From Methyloligella sp050110875 (lineage in GTDB: Bacteria > Pseudomonadota > Alphaproteobacteria > Rhizobiales > Methyloligellaceae), in the NCBI GenBank assembly GCA_050110875.1, contig CP188828.1:2232001-2296000 (forward strand): a stretch of 64,000 bases of DNA. Direction: 5' to 3'. Position 1 is the stretch's first letter, and each line of letters opens with the position of its first letter. The position numbers and the translations under genes are program-made. Under the pieces are notes generated by a model. It was not told the DNA's origin, did not search any database, and was given only the letters and a program-made list of their open reading frames with translations. Of the stretch, positions 8,877 to 16,134 are shown piece by piece.

Positions 8877-9787
8877 GCAGCCTGCTCCGTAAGTCTACCC
8901 GCGATGGGCCGAATGGGATGAACCTCGCGCGCAGCTAGGTAGCCCGGCCGGGGACGGCTCGCGGCGAAAGGTTCAACGAGTTGGTTTGAGACCGCATTAT
9001 ACACGAAGAACGCATTTGCCCGAGGGTACGGCGTAATATTGCCGTTGGACCCATGCATCGTGTTGCAGTCGAATATGATGACCGTGCCGGGATCGCCCGT
9101 GGGCGCGTCGATCCCGTTCTCATCCGCCATCCGGCTCAGCGTCCTCTTATCGGGCACGCCGACATGCTGGCTTTTCAGGGATGATTTGTGGTGGTCCTCC
9201 GGCGTCTCGCCGACGCAGGAGATGAACACGCGCTGAGAGCCTGGAATCAGCATCAAGGGCCCGTTCTGAGGCCCGTTCTCGGCCAGCAGCACCGACATCG
9301 ACAGCGCGCGCATGCGCGGCATGCCGTCCTCGGCGTGCCAGGTCTCGAAATCGGAATGCCAGTAGAACTCCTTGCCCTCGAAGCCGGGCTTATAGTTCAG
9401 CCGGGATTGGTGAATATATACCTGGTCGTCGAGCAGATAGCTCGCGATGCCGGCCAGCCTTTCGTCGGCGGCCAATCGGCTCATGACATGATTTTGGGCG
9501 TGAATGTCGAAAATCGAGCGGACTTCGTTCCGGTTTGCTTCCTTCACGACAGTTTCCGGGTCGAGTCCTTCGGGATGGGTCAAAACCCAATCCATTTCCG
9601 CTTGCAGTTGCGCCACCTCGTCGGCTGAGAACCAATTTTTCAGGACGAGGTAGCCGTCACGATCGTATTTTGTCGCCTGCTCCTCTGTCAGAGGAGCAGA
9701 TGCATCCCATTCACCGTGAAGAACGGGATCGACGCGCGGCAGCACCGCTGGTTCCGCCGCGCAGCGGGATCGGTAATTGTCTCTCAT
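8873..9787 (-). CDS. ectD: Ectoine 5-hydroxylase
   Basis: EctD is a 2-oxoglutarate/Fe(II)-dependent dioxygenase that makes 5-hydroxyectoine from ectoine. With the ATG at 9787 the protein is 304 residues. The iron triad is visible as H144 and D146 in FYWHSDFETWH and H245 in CNTMHGSNGN. The EctD signature region around residues 125-146 (QSRLNYKPGFEGKEFYWHSD) is intact. I prefer 9787 because AGGGAGAAG stands 5 bases upstream of it; the longer frame from 9832 adds 15 residues with no such site. It sits between ectC and ask, with a 4-base ATGA overlap into ask. Confidence 0.95.
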   Translation of the reverse strand: MRDNYRSRCAAEPAVLPRVDPVLHGEWDASAPLTEEQATKYDRDGYLVLKNWFSADEVAQLQAEMDWVLTHPEGLDPETVVKEANRNEVRSIFDIHAQNHVMSRLAADERLAGIASYLLDDQVYIHQSRLNYKPGFEGKEFYWHSDFETWHAEDGMPRMRALSMSVLLAENGPQNGPLMLIPGSQRVFISCVGETPEDHHKSSLKSQHVGVPDKRTLSRMADENGIDAPTGDPGTVIIFDCNTMHGSNGNITPYPRANAFFVYNAVSNQLVEPFAASRPRPGYLAAREVHPIRPIAGRLTEQAA

Positions 9788-9837
9788 GACACTTCTCCCT
9801 TTGTGCAGTGGATGGTGAAGGTTGATTGGCATCAGCC

Positions 9838-10248
9838 TTAAGAGACGGCGGCCTCCTCCGCGGTATCGGTGTCGGCAGGATAGGCGCCGGTTTCATCATG
9901 CACCTCGTTGCCGGTGACCGGCGGATTGAAAACGCAGGCGCAAGTGATGTCTGTCTCGGGCCGGAGGATGTGCTTGTCGTGGTCGTTCAGGGCATACATC
10001 GTGCCTGGCTCGAGCTTATGGGTCTCGCCGGTGCCGAGATCCTCGATCGTACCGTGGCCCTCGATCACGTAGACCGTTTCGAGATGATTGGTGTAGTGCA
10101 GATGGAGTTCCGCCCCGGCATAGAGCGTCGTGATGTGGAATGAGAAGCCCATGCCGTCTTTCTTCAACTGCATGCGGGCGCTTTCCCACCCGTTGCTCTT
10201 CACATTGCTCTCCGAGGCACGGATATCCGCAAGCTTGCGAACGATCAT
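9838..10248 (-). CDS. ectC: L-ectoine synthase
   Basis: EctC cyclises N-gamma-acetyl-L-2,4-diaminobutyrate to ectoine. It is a 136-residue single-domain cupin. The metal ligands known from crystal structures of EctC are all present at the same numbering: E57 (NHLETVY), Y85 (GTMYALND) and H93 (DKHILRP). I place the start at ATG 10248 (MIVRKLADI), 11 bases after the ectB stop, with AGGGGGGAG just upstream. The protein continues about 8 residues beyond typical EctC as an acidic Asp/Glu/Ala tail. Confidence 0.95.
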   Translation of the reverse strand: MIVRKLADIRASESNVKSNGWESARMQLKKDGMGFSFHITTLYAGAELHLHYTNHLETVYVIEGHGTIEDLGTGETHKLEPGTMYALNDHDKHILRPETDITCACVFNPPVTGNEVHDETGAYPADTDTAEEAAVS

Positions 10249-10259
10249 AAGCTCCCCCC

Positions 10260-11564
10260 TTACTCTGCTGCGACTTTGACCGGACCGCCGAGAACCTCGT
10301 CGACGCTCTCTTCGATGATGTCGAGACCGGTCTTCAGATTTTCGTCGTCGATCACCAAGGCCACCAGGATCTTGACGACCTCGCTGTCGGCGCCGCTGGT
10401 CTCGATGATTAGCCCGCGCTCGAAGCATTTCTGTGTCACCGCGCCGGCCACCTCGCCATTCTCCATGGCGATCCCGCGCATCATGCCGCGGCCGCGGGTC
10501 TCGAGACCGTGTTTCTTGGCGATCGCTTCGAGCCGGTCCTTCATGATCTTGTCCCGGCGCCGCACGTCCTGGACGAGCTTGTCGTCGGCCCAGAATTCCT
10601 TCAACGCGGCCGTCGCGGTGACGAAGGCGTGGTTGTTGCCGCGGAAAGTGCCGTTGTGCTCCGCCGGCGACCAGATATCGATCTCGGGCTTGATCAAGGC
10701 GACCGCGCAAGGAAGTCCATAGCCAGAGAGCGATTTCGCCAATGTCACGATATCGGGTTTGATGCCGGCCTCTTCGAAGCTGAAGAAGCTGCCCATACGG
10801 CCGCAGCCCGCCTGGATATCGTCGACGATGAGCAGCGCGCCGTGCTTCTTGGCGATATCGGCGATCTTGCGCAGCCATTCGGCCGAAGCGGCGTTGAGCC
10901 CGCCTTCGCCTTGCACCGTCTCGAGGATGATGGCGGCCGGCTTGTCGAGACCGCTGGACGGGTCGGAAAGACGATAGTCGAGCTGTTCGGCCGTATCGAC
11001 GTCCGGGCCGAAATAGCCGTCATAAGGCTCGTGGGAAACATCGCTCAGCGATACGCCGGCGCCGGCGCGTTTCTTGACATTGCCGGTCGCGGCCAGCGCG
11101 CCCAGGGTCATGCCATGAAACCCGTTGGTGAAAGCGATGATCTGGGTGCGCTCGGTCACCTTGCGGGCGAGCTTGATGGCGGCCTCGACAGCATTGGTGC
11201 CGGTCGGGCCGGTGAACATCACGCGATAGTCCATATCGCGCGGCTCCAGGATGACGTCCTCGAGAGTCTCCAGGAACTCCGCCTTGGCCTTGGTGTGAAG
11301 GTCCATGGCATGGGCCACGCCGTCGCGCTCGATATATTCGAGCAGCGCCTTTTTCAGCACCGGATGGTTATGGCCGTAATTGAGCGAGGAGCAGCCGGCC
11401 AGGAAATCGAGATAGCGGCCGCCGGCCTCATCGTACATCCAGACGTCCTGCGCCTTGTCGAACTGGCGCGGGATCGCACGCGAATAGCTGCGAACGACCG
11501 ATTCGCGACGCTCATAAATGTCCGTGTCCGGTTTGTTGGGGCTCGGTTTCGGTGTCTCGGTCAT
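10260..11564 (-). CDS. ectB: L-2,4-diaminobutyrate:2-oxoglutarate aminotransferase
   Basis: EctB transaminates aspartate beta-semialdehyde to L-2,4-diaminobutyrate, using glutamate and PLP. It is 434 residues, a class III aminotransferase. GPTGTNAVEAAIKLARK binds the cofactor phosphate, VDDIQAGCGR holds the aspartate that contacts the pyridine nitrogen, and Lys277 in TLAKSLSGYG is the Schiff-base lysine. The ATG at 11564 has AAAGGAAC 6 bases upstream. It follows ectA after 27 bases and precedes ectC by 11 bases. The N-terminus carries about 12 extra polar residues. Confidence 0.96.
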   Translation of the reverse strand: MTETPKPSPNKPDTDIYERRESVVRSYSRAIPRQFDKAQDVWMYDEAGGRYLDFLAGCSSLNYGHNHPVLKKALLEYIERDGVAHAMDLHTKAKAEFLETLEDVILEPRDMDYRVMFTGPTGTNAVEAAIKLARKVTERTQIIAFTNGFHGMTLGALAATGNVKKRAGAGVSLSDVSHEPYDGYFGPDVDTAEQLDYRLSDPSSGLDKPAAIILETVQGEGGLNAASAEWLRKIADIAKKHGALLIVDDIQAGCGRMGSFFSFEEAGIKPDIVTLAKSLSGYGLPCAVALIKPEIDIWSPAEHNGTFRGNNHAFVTATAALKEFWADDKLVQDVRRRDKIMKDRLEAIAKKHGLETRGRGMMRGIAMENGEVAGAVTQKCFERGLIIETSGADSEVVKILVALVIDDENLKTGLDIIEESVDEVLGGPVKVAAE

Positions 11565-11591
11565 CGTGATGTTCCTTTGCCTCTTGTCGCT

Positions 11592-12131
11592 TCAGGTTCT
11601 CAGCGGGCCGATCGTAGCCTGCCACTCCGTGTCGTGTTTGCCGGCGAAATGCGTCTCGCGTTCGAACAGCGGTTCCTTGGTCATCGTCATGCCGCGCCGC
11701 TTGGCGAAGCCCCCGAACATGCCCCAGGAAGCGTCGTTGTCCTCGGTAACCGTGGTGATCAGCGCGGTGGCGCCGCGCACGGCCGGGCGTGAGACGAGTT
11801 CGTCGAGCATCCGCCCGCCGAGACCTTCGCCGCGCGCGTCCTCATCGACTGCGACCTGCCAGACGAAGATCTGGTCCGGATTGCTTGGGGGCCTGTATCC
11901 GGAAATCCAACCCACCAGCTTGCCGTCGCGTTCCGCGACCACACAGGTGTCCGCAAAGTGCGTGCACTGAAGCAGGTTGCAATATGCCGAATTGGTATCG
12001 AGCGGCGGGCAGTTGGCTATCAGTGCGGTAACGTCAGGCCCATCTTCCGGCCTCGGCGTCCGGAACTGTATTTCCCCCTTGGAGGAGTTTTTTTGTGCTG
12101 TGCCGTCTCCCTCTGGCCCAACAGCATTCAC
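11592..12131 (-). CDS. ectA: L-2,4-diaminobutyrate N-gamma-acetyltransferase
   Basis: EctA is a GNAT acetyltransferase that acetylates the gamma-amino group of diaminobutyrate with acetyl-CoA. It is 179 residues. The family core begins near residue 22 (FRTPRPEDGPDVTALIANC), with NSAYCNLLQC and the acetyl-CoA loop ARGEGLGGRML. It is the first gene of the ectABCD-ask-symporter unit. The annotated start is GTG 12131. The only good Shine-Dalgarno sequence (GGGAGAGG) lies more than 20 bases upstream of it, so the true start may be an unusual codon a few residues further upstream. No EctR-type MarR regulator is next to it; the upstream neighbour is a divergent HIT gene. Confidence 0.94.
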   Translation of the reverse strand: MNAVGPEGDGTAQKNSSKGEIQFRTPRPEDGPDVTALIANCPPLDTNSAYCNLLQCTHFADTCVVAERDGKLVGWISGYRPPSNPDQIFVWQVAVDEDARGEGLGGRMLDELVSRPAVRGATALITTVTEDNDASWGMFGGFAKRRGMTMTKEPLFERETHFAGKHDTEWQATIGPLRT

Positions 12132-12395
12132 CGATTTGAAATCGTTGATGTTTCCTCTCCCAGCAACGCATACGCCAGAATTACAAAAGCATTAATTGCG
12201 AGTGTCGGGCTTTAGATACGCAAGCCGACAGACCATTTCAACCGCGCGGCCTCCCGCCGCAGACCGGATGAATGTCTAGAACACGCGGAAATCTGCTGAA
12301 AATTGGGCGATATGTGAGTGTGGACGAAGATGTATTCTCCGTTGGCAAACAATGTGTAAACCCGGGCTTGCGAGCGCGGCGGCATAATCGGTGGG
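12132..12395. other. Intergenic region between divergent ectA and the HIT gene
   Basis: These 264 bases must hold the promoters of both the ectoine operon (-) and the HIT gene (+). The part nearest ectA is AT-rich compared with the surrounding genes. I cannot point to a convincing -35/-10 pair on either strand. No ORF here resembles a known protein. Confidence 0.4.
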
Positions 12396-12857
12396 ATGGC
12401 GGTGAAGACATTGGATATACATAAAAATTGCGTCTTTTGCGCCATCGCCAGCGGGCGGGCATCCGCTCATATCGTCTATGACTCGGCCGATCTCGTCGCC
12501 TTTCTGGACCTGCGTCCGATCCGGCCCGGCCACGTGCAGATCGTGCCCAAGGCGCATATCCCCTATTTCGACCGGTTGGCGCCTGAGATCGCCGCCGCAA
12601 TCGTGCAGTTGGGGCAGCGTGTTGCTGCGGCGCAGAAAGCTCTCTATGGGGTCGAACGTGTCGGTTTCGTCTTCACCGGAGGCGACATCCCTCATGTCCA
12701 CGCCCATGTCGTGCCTCTCGTGGACGGCACGGACATCACCTCCCGCCGCTATATCGTCGAGCCGGACCTCACCTTCGCCGATCTGCCGCGCGCATCCGAT
12801 AACGACCTCGCAAGCACCGCGAAGAGCCTCGTTCGAGCGTTGAATCATCCGGTTTAG
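12396..12857 (+). CDS. HIT family hydrolase
   Basis: This is a 153-residue histidine-triad protein. The triad HVHAHVVPL occupies residues 100-108, with H100, H102 and H104; H102 is expected to be the nucleophile. The N-terminal CVFCAIASG, with two cysteines, and GHVQIVPKAH are typical of the Hint/HinT-like branch, which hydrolyses nucleoside phosphoramidates or dinucleoside polyphosphates. The exact substrate cannot be read from sequence. It is divergent from ectA and 141 bases upstream of speD. The sequence after residue 110 is longer than in minimal HinT proteins (about 115 residues) and has no recognised motif. Confidence 0.88.
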   Translation: MAVKTLDIHKNCVFCAIASGRASAHIVYDSADLVAFLDLRPIRPGHVQIVPKAHIPYFDRLAPEIAAAIVQLGQRVAAAQKALYGVERVGFVFTGGDIPHVHAHVVPLVDGTDITSRRYIVEPDLTFADLPRASDNDLASTAKSLVRALNHPV

Positions 12858-12998
12858 AAACGATGCTCGACGGGCCTGGGCCAAGCCTCCCGACGGCCTC
12901 GTAAGCCATGTCCCAAAATTCACTTGCAACGCCCCCGACGATCTGCGAATAGCGCGGTCCTGTCTGATTGTGGACATCTGCTGGTTGGGGAGGACGCC

Positions 12999-13547
12999 GT
13001 GTCGGACCATCCGTCTGATGACGCCCTCTTCCAATTGGGGATGGACTTGGATCCTCGTTCAAGCACCGCCCAAACGGAAGAAACGAAAACGCCTTGCTCC
13101 GTTTCCGCGGGGCAGGAGACGAAGGACTATTTCTGCGAGCAGGACGGAGTCCGGTTCGCGGGCACCCATCTCATCGTCGAACTGATCGGCGCCGAGCGGC
13201 TCGACGATCTGCAGCATGTGGAAGATACGCTGCGGCGTTGCGTCGAGGCTTCCCGGGCGACTTTGCTGCACATTCATCTGCACCACTTCACGCCCAATGG
13301 CGGCGTGTCTGGCGTGGCCGTGTTGGCGGAATCCCACATCTCGATCCATAGCTGGCCCGAGTACAACTACGCGGCGCTTGATGTCTTCATGTGCGGTGCG
13401 ACCGATCCGCATCGCGCGGTCGACGTTCTCCGCTTCGCCTTCTCGCCGGAGCGCGTGGTGGTGAAGGAGATCCTGCGCGGCAAGGAAATGTTTCGATGGA
13501 AGAGTGGATCGAAGAAACGCTCCATCAGGGCGTCCGCTTCCGCCTGA
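12999..13547 (+). CDS. speD: S-adenosylmethionine decarboxylase proenzyme
   Basis: SpeD makes decarboxylated SAM, the aminopropyl donor for spermidine. The pyruvoyl cofactor forms by self-cleavage in AESHISIHSWPE, here between E111 and S112 if translation starts at GTG 12999. That start has GGGGAGGA 5 bases upstream. The core (FAGTHLIVELIG to about residue 165) matches bacterial SpeD. The first 50 residues are a polar extension not needed in the roughly 125-residue family members, so internal ATG starts at 13041 or elsewhere remain possible. The last 52 bases overlap the start of speE in another frame, so the two are coupled. Confidence 0.92.
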   Translation: MSDHPSDDALFQLGMDLDPRSSTAQTEETKTPCSVSAGQETKDYFCEQDGVRFAGTHLIVELIGAERLDDLQHVEDTLRRCVEASRATLLHIHLHHFTPNGGVSGVAVLAESHISIHSWPEYNYAALDVFMCGATDPHRAVDVLRFAFSPERVVVKEILRGKEMFRWKSGSKKRSIRASASA

Positions 13548-14347
13548 AGGCGGAGCGGATTCTCTTCGACAGCCGGACCGACCACCAGCATCTCGTCATT
13601 TTCGAGAGCAGCCGGTTCGGCAAGGTGATGAGCCTTGACGGCGCGATCCAGCTCACCACGGCCGATGAGTTCATCTATCACGAGATGATCACCCATCTGC
13701 CGCTGCTCGCCCATGGTCGCGCGGAGAACGTGCTGATCATCGGCGGCGGCGACGGTGGCGCCTTGCGGGAAGCCCTCAAGCACCGCGCCCTCAAGAAGGT
13801 CACGCTTTGCGAGATCGACGAGAGCGTGATCGCCCTTTGCCGCGAGCATTTCCCGCAAGTCTCGAGCGGGGCTTTCGACGATCCGCGCGCCGATATCGTC
13901 ATCGCCGACGGTACCGAGTTCGTCGCCGAGACCGACCGCCGCTTCGACGTGATTATCGTCGATTCGACGGACCCTATTGGTCCTGGTGCCGTGCTCTTCA
14001 CGCCGGAGTTCTACGCCGGCTGCAAGCGATGTCTGACGGAAGGCGGGATCCTCGTCACTCAGAACGGCGTGCCCTTCCTGCAGGGGGCCGAGCTCACGAA
14101 CAGCGTCACGGCCTTCCGCGGCCTGTTCCGCGATGCCTCGGCCTATCTCGCCTCGACGCCCACCTATTTCGGCGGCCCCATGGCCTATGGCTGGGCGACG
14201 GACAATCTGGCGCTCCGGCGTCTCAGCCGGGATGTGATCGCAACCCGCTTCAGGGATGCCGCCTTCGAGACCCTCTACTACAATCCCGAGATTCACACCG
14301 CCGCCTTCGCCCTCCCGGGCTATGTCCGGAAGCTGATCGAGGCGTGA
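13496..14347 (+). CDS. speE: Spermidine synthase
   Basis: SpeE transfers the aminopropyl group of decarboxylated SAM to putrescine. It is 283 residues. The start at 13496 (MEEWIEETLHQGVRFRLKAE) is typical. The motif IIGGGDGGALRE binds the nucleoside, CEIDESV contacts the ribose, and VDSTDPIGPG supplies the catalytic aspartates. The first 52 bases lie inside the end of speD in a different frame; AAGGAAATG of speD sits 8 bases before the ATG and probably acts as ribosome binding site. Together with speD it forms a compact spermidine operon. Confidence 0.95.
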   Translation: MEEWIEETLHQGVRFRLKAERILFDSRTDHQHLVIFESSRFGKVMSLDGAIQLTTADEFIYHEMITHLPLLAHGRAENVLIIGGGDGGALREALKHRALKKVTLCEIDESVIALCREHFPQVSSGAFDDPRADIVIADGTEFVAETDRRFDVIIVDSTDPIGPGAVLFTPEFYAGCKRCLTEGGILVTQNGVPFLQGAELTNSVTAFRGLFRDASAYLASTPTYFGGPMAYGWATDNLALRRLSRDVIATRFRDAAFETLYYNPEIHTAAFALPGYVRKLIEA

Positions 14348-14375
14348 GGATTCGGATCGCGTCCCGCGCTGAAGC

Positions 14376-15626
14376 CTACAGCCGCCCGAAGCGCGGCAGC
14401 TCCCCCACCAGCGGCGCGCAATACTCGTAGAACGCCGGCGCCACATCGCTGTGGCCGGAGATGAACTCCGCCGGCATGTGACGGGTATGGCGCGCGACGT
14501 TGGAGAGATTGGTTTGGGAGCAGTTGCTGCGATAGCCCGCCCCGTTGCCGCTCCTGACCAGGATCACCGAGGCGTGGCTTTCACCCTTCGCGGCAAGATC
14601 GGCCGCGTGGCGTCCGACGGCGCGGGCCTCCTCGGCATCAATCGCCGAAGGCACCGGCCAGCAGCGCTGCAGATAGCCGAACGTGTCGGCCCGCACCCGC
14701 GGCGCCTTTCCGCCTTCCGGCGTCAGCCCCTTTTTGACCAGGTTGGAAAGTCCGTCGCCCAGCGCGCCCGTGCCCGAGAGCTGGATATTGCCGTGGGCGT
14801 CGCGCTCCGCACTCGCCGCCAGCTGCGGTCCGATCTCCTCGCCCTTCTCGTTGCAGATACCCTCGCTGACCGCGATCTGGCAGCGGCCGAGCTTGGAATA
14901 GACCGCATCCACATCGGCCAGGAACCGATCGGTGGAGAAGGGGACCTCCGGCAGATAGACCAGATGGGCCGCCGTGTAGCCGGAGGGCTCGCCTGCACTC
15001 CGGCTATCGCCACGGGCCAGCGCTGCCGCGGCCGTCAGGAAGCCCGCATGGCGACCCATGACGACGTTGATCTTGATGCCGTCCAGGCTCGCATTGTCCA
15101 TGGAGTCTCCCATGAAGGCCATGGTCACGAAGCGAGCCGCCGATGGAAAGCCCGGCGTGTGGTCGTTCTCTTTCAGATCGTTGTCGATGGTCTTCGGCAC
15201 ATGGAAGCAGCGCATCTCGTAGCCGGCCTCCGCGGCCTTCTCGCTCACGATGCGGCAGGTGTCGGCGGAATCGTTGCCGCCGATATAGAAGAAATAGCGG
15301 ATGTCGTGGCGCTTGCAGCCTTCCAGGATGCGCTCGCAATAGGCTTCGTCCGGCTTGTCCCGGGTCGAGCCGAGCGCGGAGGAGGGCGCGCGCGCGATCG
15401 CCTCCAGCCTGTCCTGGTCGATGGCCGAAAGATCGATCAACCCGTCATCGCCTTCGGCGATCAGCCCCCGCACGCCGTGGCGCATGCCGAAGATCGTCTT
15501 CACCTGGCCGGAGCTGGCGAGCCCCGCCCTTAATCCCTCGATCACCCCCACCAAGGATTGGTTGATCACCGCCGTCGGTCCGCCCGACTGGCCGATCGCC
15601 GCATTTCCGGAAATCAGGTCCGCCAC
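14376..15626 (-). CDS. pfp: Diphosphate-dependent 6-phosphofructokinase
   Basis: This enzyme interconverts fructose 6-phosphate and fructose 1,6-bisphosphate with pyrophosphate instead of ATP, so it works in both glycolysis and gluconeogenesis. Starting at GTG 15626 it is 416 residues. GQSGGPTAVIN is the phosphate loop, GGNDSADT (116-123) has Asp at the position that is Gly in ATP enzymes and so signals PPi use, and PKTIDNDL (144-151) holds the catalytic base. GGGG lies 8 bases upstream of the GTG. The longer frame to 15734 adds 36 residues that run into repeat-rich DNA and do not look like PFK. Confidence 0.92.
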   Translation of the reverse strand: MADLISGNAAIGQSGGPTAVINQSLVGVIEGLRAGLASSGQVKTIFGMRHGVRGLIAEGDDGLIDLSAIDQDRLEAIARAPSSALGSTRDKPDEAYCERILEGCKRHDIRYFFYIGGNDSADTCRIVSEKAAEAGYEMRCFHVPKTIDNDLKENDHTPGFPSAARFVTMAFMGDSMDNASLDGIKINVVMGRHAGFLTAAAALARGDSRSAGEPSGYTAAHLVYLPEVPFSTDRFLADVDAVYSKLGRCQIAVSEGICNEKGEEIGPQLAASAERDAHGNIQLSGTGALGDGLSNLVKKGLTPEGGKAPRVRADTFGYLQRCWPVPSAIDAEEARAVGRHAADLAAKGESHASVILVRSGNGAGYRSNCSQTNLSNVARHTRHMPAEFISGHSDVAPAFYEYCAPLVGELPRFGRL

Positions 15627-15729
15627 GAAAATCCCCCATGCATCCGCAAGGTCCAAACGAGCCGAGACAATGCCCGGCGCGGCGGCGGGTGGCAAGACGG
15701 TCGGAAGAGACAGTCGGGGCGGTTGTGGC

Positions 15730-15773
15730 TTCACCCTTCGAGACGGCGCGTTCCGCGCCCCTCAGGATGAGGA
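15730..15773. repeat. Family B intergenic palindrome (copy 1)
   Basis: The element reads TCACCCTTCGAGAC, a GGCGCG-TTCC-CGCGCC hairpin core, then CCTCAGGATGAGGA. The same flank/core/flank plan, with different cores, recurs at 15908, 44106, 44174, 48446 and 48514. Confidence 0.7.
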
Positions 15774-15804
15774 GTCCGTGCCGCAGCGTTGCCCACACGC
15801 GGGC

Positions 15805-15880
15805 GTCATCCCGGCGAAGCCGGGATCCAGCCGCTAGGGACTGAGCGAACCGCTGGATGCCGGCTTTAGCCGGCATGACG
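15805..15880. repeat. Family A intergenic palindrome (copy 1), two inverted hairpin arms
   Basis: The left arm GTCATCCCGGCGAAGCCGGG ends in ATCCAG. The right arm begins CTGGAT and ends GCCGGCATGAC. Each arm is a hairpin, and the two arms are inverted relative to each other around a short spacer. Related elements stand at 15971 and 58126, with a single arm at 44068. Confidence 0.75.
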
Positions 15881-15907
15881 GGAGGCGAAGGTAGCTCTAG
15901 CGTCTCT

Positions 15908-15951
15908 CCTCATGGTGAGGGCGAGCGAAGCTCGTGTCTCGAACCATGAGG
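15908..15951. repeat. Family B intergenic palindrome (copy 2)
   Basis: The ends are perfect inverted repeats (CCTCATGGT ... ACCATGAGG). The core is GCGAGC-GAA-GCTCG followed by TGTCTCGA. It has the same plan, in the opposite orientation, as the copy at 44106. Confidence 0.75.
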
Positions 15952-15970
15952 CCCCGGAGTTTCCCCCATC

Positions 15971-16101
15971 GTCATGCCCGGACTTGATCCGGACATCCAT
16001 GCCGTTACCTCTCCGCAAGTTGCGACGCCAATGGAATGGATTGCCACCCGGGTCCGGCTCAGCCGGCCCGGGCGCAGGCTCAAGTCAAGTCCGGCAATGA
16101 C
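15971..16101. repeat. Family A intergenic palindrome (copy 2)
   Basis: The left arm is GTCATGCCCGGACTTGATCC with GGACATCCA after it. The right arm ends AAGTCCGGCAATGAC. A further CCCGGGTCCGGC/GCCGGCCCGGG hairpin sits between the arms. The outer arms match those at 58126-58210 closely. Confidence 0.7.
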
Positions 16102-16134
16102 GAGTCGGGTAGGCAGAGAGTATGGCCCGCTCAA

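Larger units (their letters stand above)
15627..16134. other. Non-coding gap of 508 bases between pfp and egtD, filled with palindromic repeats
   Basis: No protein of a recognised family is encoded here. The gap contains two family A and two family B palindromic elements in tandem (listed separately). It separates egtD (stop at 16135) from the start of pfp. Any pfp promoter must lie in about 15627-15730; I see no clear one. Confidence 0.7.

Noticed and set aside
12858..12998. Riboswitch (SAM or polyamine) in front of speD
   Set aside because: The 141-base leader has some GC-rich inverted segments, but I cannot fit it to a known riboswitch consensus.
15730..16101. Possible CRISPR array
   Set aside because: The repeats are palindromes of unequal length with different cores and no regular spacers; there are no cas genes in the window.
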